From Pseudomonas mosselii (lineage in GTDB: Bacteria; Pseudomonadota; Gammaproteobacteria; Pseudomonadales; Pseudomonadaceae), in the NCBI RefSeq assembly GCF_003205295.1, contig NZ_QJRP01000010.1:95980-159979 (forward strand): a DNA stretch of 64,000 bases, read 5' to 3'. Both the position numbers and the translations under genes were made by a program. Positions 1-6,961 of the stretch are shown here, piece by piece. Position 1 is the first letter of the stretch; each line of letters opens with the position of its first letter. Under the pieces are notes generated by a model. That model worked only from the letters and a program-made list of their open reading frames with translations, was not told the DNA's origin and ran no database searches.

Positions 1-1252
1 TGTCGGACTCGGAGTATTTCACCTGCAAATCGACCCAGGGATTCTCGATAGGCTGGTACTTGTAGGTGGCCGACCAGGTGGTGTCGATGGTAGTGCGATA
101 GGCCAGGAAGCGTTTGAGAGAGCCCTCGTAGCCGTACTTCCTGATGTCCGCCGCCGAGGGTGGCGCCGGGTAGGCGGTGGCGGCGAAAGTGGTCCAGCGG
201 TCGGTTTCGGAGCGCGAGTAGGAAAGGCCCAGGCTGTGCTCGTCGGTGAAGTGGACGTTGCCCTTGAGCAGCATGCCGTCCAGGTCCAGGGCGCTGTAGG
301 GCACGCGCTTGGGGTTGACCGGCCACTGGTTGTTCGGGTCCGGCAGGTTGTCGGCCATTTTCAGGTTGCCGCCGTCGCGCTTGGTGTAATAGACCAGCCC
401 GTCGAAGCGCCTGTCATCGCTACGGCCGAAAAGCGCCGAGCTGTAGATCTGCTGATGGTCGTTGCTGGCATAGCCATACTTGAGCATGGCGCCACTGTTG
501 CGGTCTTCCTGCAGCAGGTCGCCGGCGTCCTTGGTCTCCATGTTGACGCTGCCGCCGAAACCGCCGTTGCCGGTCTTCACCGAATGTGGGCCTTTCTCCA
601 CTTCGATGTGCTTGATCAGTTCCGGCTCGATGAAGATCGTGCCTTGCTGGTAACGCTCGAAGCCGCTCTTGGGCGCGCCATCGAGGGTCATCGGCACGTC
701 CTCGGCGTCGCCCAGGCCCCAGATGTTGATGGTCTGGCCGCCGGGTTTGGCCGAGCCGCCCATGTTCACGCCTGGCAAGGTGGCCAGTACGCTGGGGATG
801 TTGTTCGGCTGGTAGCGGTCGATCTGTTCCTGGTCGAGGGTCGAACGTCCGACGTTGCCGGGTTCCACCTGCTTGCCGTCGCCGACGATGCTCAAGGCGC
901 CGAGCTGGATGCTGTTGTCGGCACTCGGGGCGTCCTCGCGCAGGCGCACCACGTAGGTGTTGCCCATGCGCACGACACTGAAGCGGCTGCCCACCAGCAG
1001 GCGACCGATGGCCGCCTCGGCCTCGAAGTCACCCTTGAGTGCCGGTGCCTGGGCGCTGCCGAGCAGGGCCTCGTCGAACAGCAGTTGGACCTTGGCCTGC
1101 TGGGCCAGCTGGCTCAGCGAACGGGCCAGCGGTTGCGCCGGCAGGTCGAAGGGTACCGGCGCGGCTTCGGCGGCCAGGCTCATGGCCAGGCACAGGGCGA
1201 GCAGGGTGGGTCGGGCAGGCAGGCAGTGCAAAGGACGCAACGCGGACAACAT
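1..1252 (-). CDS. hasR: HasR-like TonB-dependent haem/hemophore receptor, C-terminus beyond window
   Basis: The N-terminal ~417 residues of an outer-membrane TonB-dependent transducer are visible; the rest lies to the left of the window. A short signal peptide ending near AEAAP is followed by a secretin/TonB N-terminal (STN) signalling domain (FDLPAQPLAQSLSQLAQQAK, about residues 35-105). Then comes the plug, with the haem/hemophore-receptor signature INIWGLGDAEDVPMTLDG and VEKGPHSVKTGNGGFGGSV. The STN domain, which contacts a periplasmic anti-sigma factor, fits the sigma/anti-sigma pair encoded directly upstream. The ATG at 1252 is chosen because it opens the hydrophobic leader. The family (TonB receptor) is certain. 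HasR rather than another haem receptor is inferred from remembered resemblance to pseudomonad HasR and from the gene order. Confidence 0.85.
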   Translation of the reverse strand, partial: MLSALRPLHCLPARPTLLALCLAMSLAAEAAPVPFDLPAQPLARSLSQLAQQAKVQLLFDEALLGSAQAPALKGDFEAEAAIGRLLVGSRFSVVRMGNTYVVRLREDAPSADNSIQLGALSIVGDGKQVEPGNVGRSTLDQEQIDRYQPNNIPSVLATLPGVNMGGSAKPGGQTINIWGLGDAEDVPMTLDGAPKSGFERYQQGTIFIEPELIKHIEVEKGPHSVKTGNGGFGGSVNMETKDAGDLLQEDRNSGAMLKYGYASNDHQQIYSSALFGRSDDRRFDGLVYYTKRDGGNLKMADNLPDPNNQWPVNPKRVPYSALDLDGMLLKGNVHFTDEHSLGLSYSRSETDRWTTFAATAYPAPPSAADIRKYGYEGSLKRFLAYRTTIDTTWSATYKYQPIENPWVDLQVKYSESD

Positions 1253-1279
1253 GGATTCCCCCAAACGGCAAAAGGCCGG

Positions 1280-1309
1280 AAAAAAGCCCGCCATCACGCG
1301 GCAGGCGGG
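1280..1309 (-). terminator. Putative intrinsic terminator/attenuator between hasS and hasR
   Basis: On the minus strand CCCGCC (1304-1309) pairs with GGCGGG (1287-1292) and is followed at once by a run of six T (1280-1285). It lies inside the presumed sigma/anti-sigma/receptor unit, 28 bp before the receptor ATG, so it could uncouple the receptor transcript from hasIS or act as an attenuator. Confidence 0.5.
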
Positions 1310-1343
1310 GAGGAAGACGCGGCGTTGCGACAAAACCTCACCT

Positions 1344-1362
1344 GCGAATGATAAAAATTCTC
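1344..1362 (-). promoter_or_regulatory. Fur-box-like site upstream of hasR
   Basis: The minus strand reads GAGAATTTTTATCATTCGC, 13 of 19 matches to the consensus GATAATGATAATCATTATC by direct comparison. Its position just downstream of the anti-sigma stop codon suggests iron control of a receptor-specific promoter. Binding is inferred. Confidence 0.45.
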
Positions 1363-1372
1363 AAATTATTTT

Positions 1373-2320
1373 TTAGCGTCGTTCGATGCGCAGGCGCCCG
1401 TCGGCAAGCAAGGTGGTCTTGACCGGCAACAGTGCGGGCAGGGCATTGAGCAGGGCGTCCGGGTCGTGCACGTCGAGGTTGCCGGACACCTTGTAGCGGC
1501 CGAGCGCCGGATCGGCCAGCACCACCGGGTGCTGGCGATACAGGCCGAGCTCGTCGACCAGGCTGGCCAGCTCGCGGTTGCGGAAGCTCACATGGCCTTC
1601 GCGCCAGTCGGCGACCTGCTGCTCACCGAGTTCGTGGCGGGTCAGGCTGCCGCGTGCCAGGTCGTAGGTGGCGCCCTGACGGGCACCGAGCAGCACGGGC
1701 GGTTGTCGTTCGCCCGGCGTATCGAACGCCACCTGGCCGTGGGCGACCGCCACCACCAGTTCACGCTCGCCACGGCGCAGGTCGAAGCCGGTACCGACCA
1801 CGCGCACTCGGCCGCTGCCGGCGTCGACGAACAATGGGCGTTCCTTGTCGGGCGCCACCTCGATGTACAACTGGCCGCGGTCGAGGTGAATCAGCCGCCG
1901 TTCGGCGCTGAAGTCCAGGCGCAGGCGGGTCTGGGCGTTGACGTAGAGCTGGCTGCCGTCGGGCAGATGCAGGGTCTGCAGGGTCTGGCCGGCGGCGATG
2001 CGCTGGCTGAAGGCGGTGCTGCCCGCCCCCAGGTTGCCCGCCAGCACCGCGCAGAGCAGGGCCGCCGCGGTCGCCAGGGCCGGGCGCCAGCGTGGCGCGC
2101 GGCGCACCGGCATGGGCACGGGGCGGTTGGCCTGCTTGAGCGCGGCCAGGTCATCCCAGAGCTGTTCGAACTGGCGGTAGGCGCGGGTGTGCTCGGGCGT
2201 CTGCATCCACAGGGCGAACGCCTTGCGCTCTTGGCGCGAGGGCTGGTTGCGGTTGCGGCTGAACCAGCTCGCCGCCTGGGCGTCGATCGGGCGCGGGTCG
2301 AGCTCGTCGGTGGTGGTCAT
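1373..2320 (-). CDS. hasS: FecR-family anti-sigma factor (HasS-like)
   Basis: A 315-residue inner-membrane anti-sigma factor. The N-terminal FecR-N/DUF4880 region (about residues 10-60) contains AASWFSRNRN and FALWMQTPEHTRAYRQFEQLW. One membrane segment lies near residues 80-100 (ALATAAALLCAVLAGNLG). A periplasmic FecR domain follows with LPDGSQLYVNAQTRLRLDFS and VVGTGFDLR. In this family the cytoplasmic part holds the ECF sigma factor and the periplasmic part reads the STN domain of the receptor. The start codon overlaps the sigma stop by 4 bp (ATGA), so the two are translationally coupled. The hasS name rests on the neighbouring HasR-like receptor. Confidence 0.85.
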   Translation of the reverse strand: MTTTDELDPRPIDAQAASWFSRNRNQPSRQERKAFALWMQTPEHTRAYRQFEQLWDDLAALKQANRPVPMPVRRAPRWRPALATAAALLCAVLAGNLGAGSTAFSQRIAAGQTLQTLHLPDGSQLYVNAQTRLRLDFSAERRLIHLDRGQLYIEVAPDKERPLFVDAGSGRVRVVGTGFDLRRGERELVVAVAHGQVAFDTPGERQPPVLLGARQGATYDLARGSLTRHELGEQQVADWREGHVSFRNRELASLVDELGLYRQHPVVLADPALGRYKVSGNLDVHDPDALLNALPALLPVKTTLLADGRLRIERR

Positions 2321-2838
2321 GGGAACTGCTCCGTGCCGTTGTCACTGTCCAGGCGTTGCTTGCATTGCAGCAGGGCGGCGGCGATGTGCTTCTCGACCAT
2401 GCTGACGGAAATGTTCATGCGTTCGGCAATCTGGGCCTGGGTCAGGCCTTCGAAACGGTGGAGCATAAGGGCTTCGCGGCGTCGCGGCGAGAGTTCGCTG
2501 AGCACCTGGCGCAATTGATTCAGCCGTTGTTGCTGCTGTGCATGGTCCAACGGGTCATTGGCTGGCGGACTCTGCGCCTCGGGCAGGGTGTCGTCGGCCA
2601 GCACCGCGTGGCGGACTTTCTGCCGTCGCCAATGGTCGCTCAGCAGGTTGCGGGCCACCTGGAACAGGAACGCGCGCGGCTGCTCCACCTTGGCTCGGTC
2701 CCGGTAGCCCAGCCACTGGGCGAACACATCCTGGGTCATGTCCGCGGCATCGCTGGCATTGTCCATGCGCTTGCGCAGGAAATGCAGGATGTCGGCATAG
2801 AAACCGTGGGCGACAGGGTCGGGCTTGGGGCGCTGCAT
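2317..2838 (-). CDS. hasI: ECF (FecI-family) sigma factor, HasI-like
   Basis: A 173-residue extracytoplasmic-function sigma factor. Sigma-70 region 2 covers about residues 15-80 (DAADMTQDVFAQWLGY, ARNLLSDHWRR). Region 4 covers about residues 110-165, with the helix-turn-helix GLTQAQIAERMNISVSMVEKHI. It is expected to direct RNA polymerase to the receptor promoter once the anti-sigma factor is switched by ligand-bound receptor. It is first in the minus-strand unit and has a Fur-box-like site 46-64 bp upstream of its ATG, as expected of an iron-starvation sigma factor. Confidence 0.87.
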   Translation of the reverse strand: MQRPKPDPVAHGFYADILHFLRKRMDNASDAADMTQDVFAQWLGYRDRAKVEQPRAFLFQVARNLLSDHWRRQKVRHAVLADDTLPEAQSPPANDPLDHAQQQQRLNQLRQVLSELSPRRREALMLHRFEGLTQAQIAERMNISVSMVEKHIAAALLQCKQRLDSDNGTEQFP

Positions 2839-2883
2839 GCACGCTTTCCGGGCTGGCGTGGAGGAAAGGGTGCGGATCTTATC

Positions 2884-2902
2884 GAGAATTATTTACATTT
2901 GC
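2884..2902. promoter_or_regulatory. Fur-box-like site upstream of hasI
   Basis: GAGAATTATTTACATTTGC on the plus strand matches 12 of 19 positions of the Fur consensus. It lies in the 76-bp gap between the sigma gene and the stop of the next gene. Iron repression of hasI is inferred from position and similarity. Confidence 0.42.
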
Positions 2903-2914
2903 AAAGTTGCCGAT

Positions 2915-3931
2915 TCAATGCCGACGGGCGTGGCTGGCTGGTACCGCAATCGCCAGTTCGGCCAGCCCCAAGGGATGACTGGCTGAATCGAAGAAATGCA
3001 GGGGAACCTGGTCAAGATCGGCGAAACGGTCGATAAAGTGCTGCTTCTGGTTGATGATCGACGCCTCGCTCAATGGCCGGATAGCGATTGCCAGGTGCTG
3101 GGGACGAGCCTGGCGGATGGCCTCGAGCAGGTGCTGGTCGCTGGCGTCCAGATGCTGGCCGAACAGGCATAGGCCACCCTGTTCACGGGCCAGCTGTCCC
3201 AGGCTCCACGACAAGTAATCCGACTGGCGGATGGCGCGCAGCTTGTCGTCGCTGCGGCTCTCGTTGACGAACAGCGGCACTTCGCCGGGGATGTTGACGG
3301 CGAAGCCTTCGAGCAGCTCGGCCTGTTCCGCGCCGCGCTGGCGGGTGCTGCCATCGGGTAATTTAAGTAGGTGCATGCCGCCATGCAGGTGCAGCACGCG
3401 AGTGCCTTCGACCTGGCTGCGGCGCACATCGAAGAAACCCTGCTCGTCGAACAGGCTGGCGAAACCTTGCGCATCCTGGGCCATGGCCCAGGGCAGGATC
3501 AGGTCGTAGTTGCTGGTGTAGACGTTGCGGTACTGGCGCAGCGCCTGGTTGATGGCCGTGCGTGTCGCGTCGGGGAACAGCGGCCAGGGCAGGTGCACGG
3601 CGCGCACCGCATGGATCAACGCTTCCTTGATTGAGTAGTAGCGGTTCAGCGGCGCGGTGGAGTTGATCGCCAGCGCGGCATTGGCCCGTACCGTGGTGTT
3701 CAGGGTGCTGAGCACCGGCTCGAACAGCTCGCTGCCCAGGGCCTTGAACAGCGCCTGGTCGCTCACCCCCAGCGCCTTGTGTCGGACCCGCTGGGCTTGC
3801 TCGAACAGCGAAAAGTAGCCAAACGGCTTCCACAGCGCGCGACTGGCGCCGTTGCCCAGCAGCAGGGCGGTGCTGGGATGGCGCTGGTTGAGGTCGGCCC
3901 ATGCGGGCAGGAGGGCGTCAAGTGTGGGCAT
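2915..3931 (-). CDS. DUF4917 SIR2-like family protein
   Basis: A 338-residue soluble protein without signal peptide or membrane segment. It carries the marks of a SIR2-like NAD-binding fold. A glycine-rich N-terminal loop (LLLGNGASRALW, residues ~23-34) comes first. The YTSNYDLILPW motif near residue 140 has the Asn-Tyr-Asp seen in SIR2 enzymes, and LHLHGGMHLL near residue 183 supplies a candidate catalytic His. The arrangement matches what I recall of DUF4917. Related SIR2 domains deacylate proteins or hydrolyse NAD in anti-phage systems; no substrate is evident here. It stands alone between a sigma operon and a divergent phosphodiesterase, with no recognisable defence partner, so a defence role is only a possibility. 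Confidence 0.7.
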   Translation of the reverse strand: MPTLDALLPAWADLNQRHPSTALLLGNGASRALWKPFGYFSLFEQAQRVRHKALGVSDQALFKALGSELFEPVLSTLNTTVRANAALAINSTAPLNRYYSIKEALIHAVRAVHLPWPLFPDATRTAINQALRQYRNVYTSNYDLILPWAMAQDAQGFASLFDEQGFFDVRRSQVEGTRVLHLHGGMHLLKLPDGSTRQRGAEQAELLEGFAVNIPGEVPLFVNESRSDDKLRAIRQSDYLSWSLGQLAREQGGLCLFGQHLDASDQHLLEAIRQARPQHLAIAIRPLSEASIINQKQHFIDRFADLDQVPLHFFDSASHPLGLAELAIAVPASHARRH

Positions 3932-4070
3932 TGGGAATCCGTGGGCAGCGGGGAAACGCGGGCGACTTTAGCATGCCATGCCGAGTATGCGAGGCTTGCC
4001 ATCCTGCGCGATCCATCGTGGACGGCAAAGGCTCGGTTAGAGCCTACCTACTTGTACAAGGAACAGTCGA

Positions 4071-5144
4071 ATGAACAGTAACTCCCTCATATTGAGTATC
4101 GGCCTGAGCACGCTGCTGACCACCGCCGTGGCTTGTGCCGCTGATGGCCCGGTGTTGGCCAAGGTGCAGGGCATCCCGCACCCAGCCGTGATCGCCCACC
4201 GTGGTGCGTCGTACGATGCCCCTGAGTCCACCACGCCAGCTTATCTGCTGGCCCGTGAGTTGGGCGCCGATTACCTTGAAATGGACCTGCAGCGCACCCG
4301 CGATGGCGTACTGGTGGTGGTCCACGACGATGTGCTGGCGCGCACCAGCGACGTCGCCGAACGTTACCCGGCGCGCAAGGCCAGCCCGGTCAGCGCTTTC
4401 ACCCTGGCCGAGCTCAAGGCGTTGGATGCCGGCAGTTGGTTCAACAAGGCCTATCCCGAGCGTGCCCGGGATGCGTTCAAGGGCCAGCGCATCCTGACCC
4501 TGGACGAGGTGATCGACATCGCCGAAGGCAACCCCGAGCGTCACCCCGGCCTGTATATCGAGACCAAGGAACCGGCCCAGTTCCCCGGCATCGAACAGGA
4601 CCTGAAGAAGCGCCTCGAAGCCCGCGGCTGGCTCGACAAACCGGGCCGGGTGGTGTTGCAGACCTTCGACCGCAACAGCCTCAAGCTGTTGCACGAAGCC
4701 ATGCCGCAGGTACCGAAGATCCTCTTGCTGTGGGTGGCCAAGGGCAGCATCGAACCGGCCTCCGGGCAGGACTTCGCCGAGTCCGGCGAGCAGGACAAGT
4801 CGGCCTTCTACGCTCGCCAGCAGCCCAAGGATCGTGCCGAGTTCGAGCGCTGGCTCGACTACGCCAAGGCCGGCGGCGCGATCGGCACCGGCCCTTCGGC
4901 GATCCGTACCCACCTGGGAGAGCAGAGTTATTCCGACCTGATCCAGCCGTGGATGAACCAGGCCAGCCATGCCAAGGGCCTGCTGGTGCACGTGTACACC
5001 CTCGACGAGGCGGTGGATTTCGACAAGGCGATGAAAGCCGGCGTCGATGGCATCTTCACCAACCGCGCCGCTGAGCTGATGCGTTTCTACGGCCGGCCGT
5101 TGCCGCAGAACGAGGGTCAGTTGCTGCGCAAGCTGGGTTACTGA
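4071..5144 (+). CDS. glpQ: Periplasmic glycerophosphodiester phosphodiesterase
   Basis: A 357-residue enzyme that would cleave glycerophosphodiesters to glycerol-3-phosphate and an alcohol in the periplasm. A signal peptide (LILSIGLSTLLTTAVACA) precedes the GDPD TIM barrel, which opens with VIAHRGASYDAPE. The metal and acid residues ADYLEMDLQRTRDGVLVVVHDD and the late motif YIETKEP follow. The length matches E. coli GlpQ. The barrel closes with LVHVYTLDEAVDFDKAMKAGVDGIFTNR. The ATG is preceded by AAGGAA. It is transcribed alone, divergent from the SIR2-like gene. Confidence 0.93.
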   Translation: MNSNSLILSIGLSTLLTTAVACAADGPVLAKVQGIPHPAVIAHRGASYDAPESTTPAYLLARELGADYLEMDLQRTRDGVLVVVHDDVLARTSDVAERYPARKASPVSAFTLAELKALDAGSWFNKAYPERARDAFKGQRILTLDEVIDIAEGNPERHPGLYIETKEPAQFPGIEQDLKKRLEARGWLDKPGRVVLQTFDRNSLKLLHEAMPQVPKILLLWVAKGSIEPASGQDFAESGEQDKSAFYARQQPKDRAEFERWLDYAKAGGAIGTGPSAIRTHLGEQSYSDLIQPWMNQASHAKGLLVHVYTLDEAVDFDKAMKAGVDGIFTNRAAELMRFYGRPLPQNEGQLLRKLGY

Positions 5145-5158
5145 TCGACAAGATGATG

Positions 5159-5324
5159 CTAGTGTCCTGTCTCGGAAATAAGCTGTTCACTTTTGGCGGC
5201 GTCTTGGGCGCCCGGCCGGCGTTGCCACTCCTCGCCATAGCCCTGCTATGACTCGTCGCGGCGCCTTGGCCGAACACCCAAGCCACTCGCCAAAAGAGAA
5301 CGTATTTCCGAGACAGGACACTAG
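5159..5324. mobile_element. 166-bp palindromic MITE-like element with CTAG flanks
   Basis: A perfect inverted repeat of TGTCCTGTCTCGGAAATA (5163-5180) pairs with its complement at 5303-5320. Each arm is bordered outside by CTAG (5159-5162 and 5321-5324), which may be a target duplication. The interior continues as an imperfect palindrome (TTTTGGCG against CGCCAAAA) down to a CATAG/CTATG centre at about 5241, so the whole element can form one long hairpin. It contains no credible gene. This fits a non-autonomous MITE mobilised in trans; the parent insertion sequence is not identifiable from the window. Confidence 0.7.
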
Positions 5325-5345
5325 CGATGGCCGATTGGCATGTGT

Positions 5346-5364
5346 GAGAATGATAGGGATTCCT
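5346..5364 (+). promoter_or_regulatory. Fur-box-like site upstream of the second ECF sigma gene
   Basis: GAGAATGATAGGGATTCCT matches 12 of 19 positions of the Fur consensus, with the first ten positions nearly perfect. It lies 26 bp before the sigma-factor ATG, where repressor binding would block the promoter. Confidence 0.5.
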
Positions 5365-5389
5365 ATTAACGGCCCTCGCCACATCCGCA

Positions 5390-5926
5390 ATGACCTCCCT
5401 TTCCAGCGTTTGGCACGCCCGGCCGGCCCTCAAGGCGGCCGTCGACGATCTGCTCGCCCATTACAGCGATCTGCGCCGCTATCTCTGCGGGCGGCTGCGC
5501 AATCCTGACGACGCCGCCGACATCGCCCAGTCCAGCTTCGCCCAGGCCTATGCCCATGCGCTCAACGCACCGGTGATCAATGCCCGGGCCTTGCTGTTCC
5601 AGGCGGCGCGTAACCTGTGCATCGACCAGTACCGCCGGCGCAGCACTGAACTGGCGGCGCTGGAAGATTGGTTGGCACGGGCCGATTGGCTCAGCCCCAG
5701 CGTGGAAGAGATCATTATCGCGCGCGAACAGTTGCAGCACTTGATCGCCCGCATCGAACGCATGCCCAGGCTGCGTCGTGAGGTGTTCGTCCGCGTGCGC
5801 CTGCACGGCCACAGTCATCGAGAGGTGTGCGAGGCCCTGGAGCTGTCGGCCAAGTCGGTCGAGCTGCATATCGCCCGGGCGGTCTTCGACCTGTCCGAGT
5901 TGCGCCTGGCGAGCCGTCATGACTGA
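5390..5926 (+). CDS. ECF (FecI-family) RNA polymerase sigma factor
   Basis: A 178-residue iron-starvation-type sigma factor. Region 2 includes NPDDAADIAQSSFAQAY and ARNLCIDQYRRR. Region 4 near residues 125-175 includes LRREVFVRVRLHGHSHREVCEALELSAKSVELHI. It heads a plus-strand cassette (sigma, FecR, TonB receptor, esterase) and ends 8 bp inside the FecR gene. It is predicted to activate the receptor and esterase genes in response to a ferric siderophore. The gap of only 65 bp to the palindromic element upstream leaves little room for the promoter, so that insertion may sit next to the control region. Confidence 0.88.
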   Translation: MTSLSSVWHARPALKAAVDDLLAHYSDLRRYLCGRLRNPDDAADIAQSSFAQAYAHALNAPVINARALLFQAARNLCIDQYRRRSTELAALEDWLARADWLSPSVEEIIIAREQLQHLIARIERMPRLRREVFVRVRLHGHSHREVCEALELSAKSVELHIARAVFDLSELRLASRHD

Positions 5927-6881
5927 GCCGTCCGCTCCGCGCAAGGTGCAGCAGGCGCTGGTCTACCTGGCGGCGCTGCAAGGGGACGATCCCGAACGCG
6001 TGCGCAAGACTCACGGCCTGGCGCAGCGCTGGCGCGGGCGCAGCGCCGAGCATGAGCGCGCCTGGCTGGAAGCCGAGCAACGCTGGCAGCTGGTTCACCG
6101 CCTCGCGCCGCAACTGCGTGGCGCGTTGCAGCCGCACGCCTGCGATACCGGTCGTCGGCGGGTGCTGCGCCAGGGCGGCGCGCTAGCCGTGCTGCTGGCC
6201 GCGGGGGGCTGGCTGGGCTGGATGTACAAGCGCACCGTGCCGTTGCGCCAGGACCTGCAGACGGCCCACGCGCAAGCGCCGCAGGCCCTGTCACTGCCGG
6301 ATGGCAGCCAGTTGCTGGTGGCGGCCGAAAGCAACCTGCGCGTGCGTTTCGATCATGGCCAGCGTCAGGTCCTGCTGCTGCACGGCAACGTGTTCTTCGA
6401 TGTCGCCCATGAGCTGTGGCGACCGTTTCTGATCAGCACGCGCCTGGGCGTGGTGCAGGTGCTGGGCACCGCCTTCACGGTCAGCGACCGTGGTGACCGT
6501 GTCCAGGTGGCGGTGGCCAGGGGGCGGGTCCAGGTGCGCGATCTGCAAGGTGGCGAGCAGGTGCTGCAGGCCGGCGAACGCATCTGCCTGGATGGCCAGG
6601 GGCGGTTGGGCAGCTTGCGTGCCGGTGGCCGGTTCGGCCCGGACCTGACGCACTGGCAGCGGGGTTGGTGGTCGTTCACCGACCAGCCGCTGGTCGAGGT
6701 GATCGGCGAGCTCAATGCCTATGTCGGGCGGACCGTCCGGGTCGATCCGGGGGTGGCCAACCTGCGCTTGACGGGCAGTTTCCCGAGCGACCGTCCCGAA
6801 GTGTTGCTCGAGGCGTTGCCGGGGATCCTGCCGGTCAGGCTGCTGGAGCAGGGTGCGCAGCGCCTGGTCGCGCCGCGCTGA
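5919..6881 (+). CDS. FecR-family anti-sigma factor
   Basis: A 320-residue transmembrane sensor. The N-terminal DUF4880 segment contains ALVYLAALQGDDPERV and HERAWLEAEQRWQLVHRLA. A membrane helix near residues 85-105 (ALAVLLAAGGWLGWMYK) follows. The periplasmic FecR domain reads LPDGSQLLVAAESNLRVRF and VVQVLGTAFTVSDRGDRVQVAV. The ATG at 5919 lies inside the sigma gene (8-bp overlap) and matches the family N-terminus; an upstream in-frame extension is just the sigma gene read in another frame. It should hold the upstream sigma factor until the receptor's STN domain signals. Confidence 0.87.
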   Translation: MTEPSAPRKVQQALVYLAALQGDDPERVRKTHGLAQRWRGRSAEHERAWLEAEQRWQLVHRLAPQLRGALQPHACDTGRRRVLRQGGALAVLLAAGGWLGWMYKRTVPLRQDLQTAHAQAPQALSLPDGSQLLVAAESNLRVRFDHGQRQVLLLHGNVFFDVAHELWRPFLISTRLGVVQVLGTAFTVSDRGDRVQVAVARGRVQVRDLQGGEQVLQAGERICLDGQGRLGSLRAGGRFGPDLTHWQRGWWSFTDQPLVEVIGELNAYVGRTVRVDPGVANLRLTGSFPSDRPEVLLEALPGILPVRLLEQGAQRLVAPR

Positions 6882-6961
6882 AAGCCTGCGGAATTGTTTT
6901 GAGGGGTAAACCGCCGCTGCCGCGTCATCAGCAGTGAACCCACCTCCTGCAAGGACCGATC

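Noticed and set aside
4044..4991. A 315-codon minus-strand frame over glpQ
   Set aside because: The plus-strand frame has the full GDPD motif set and a signal peptide; the antisense has none.
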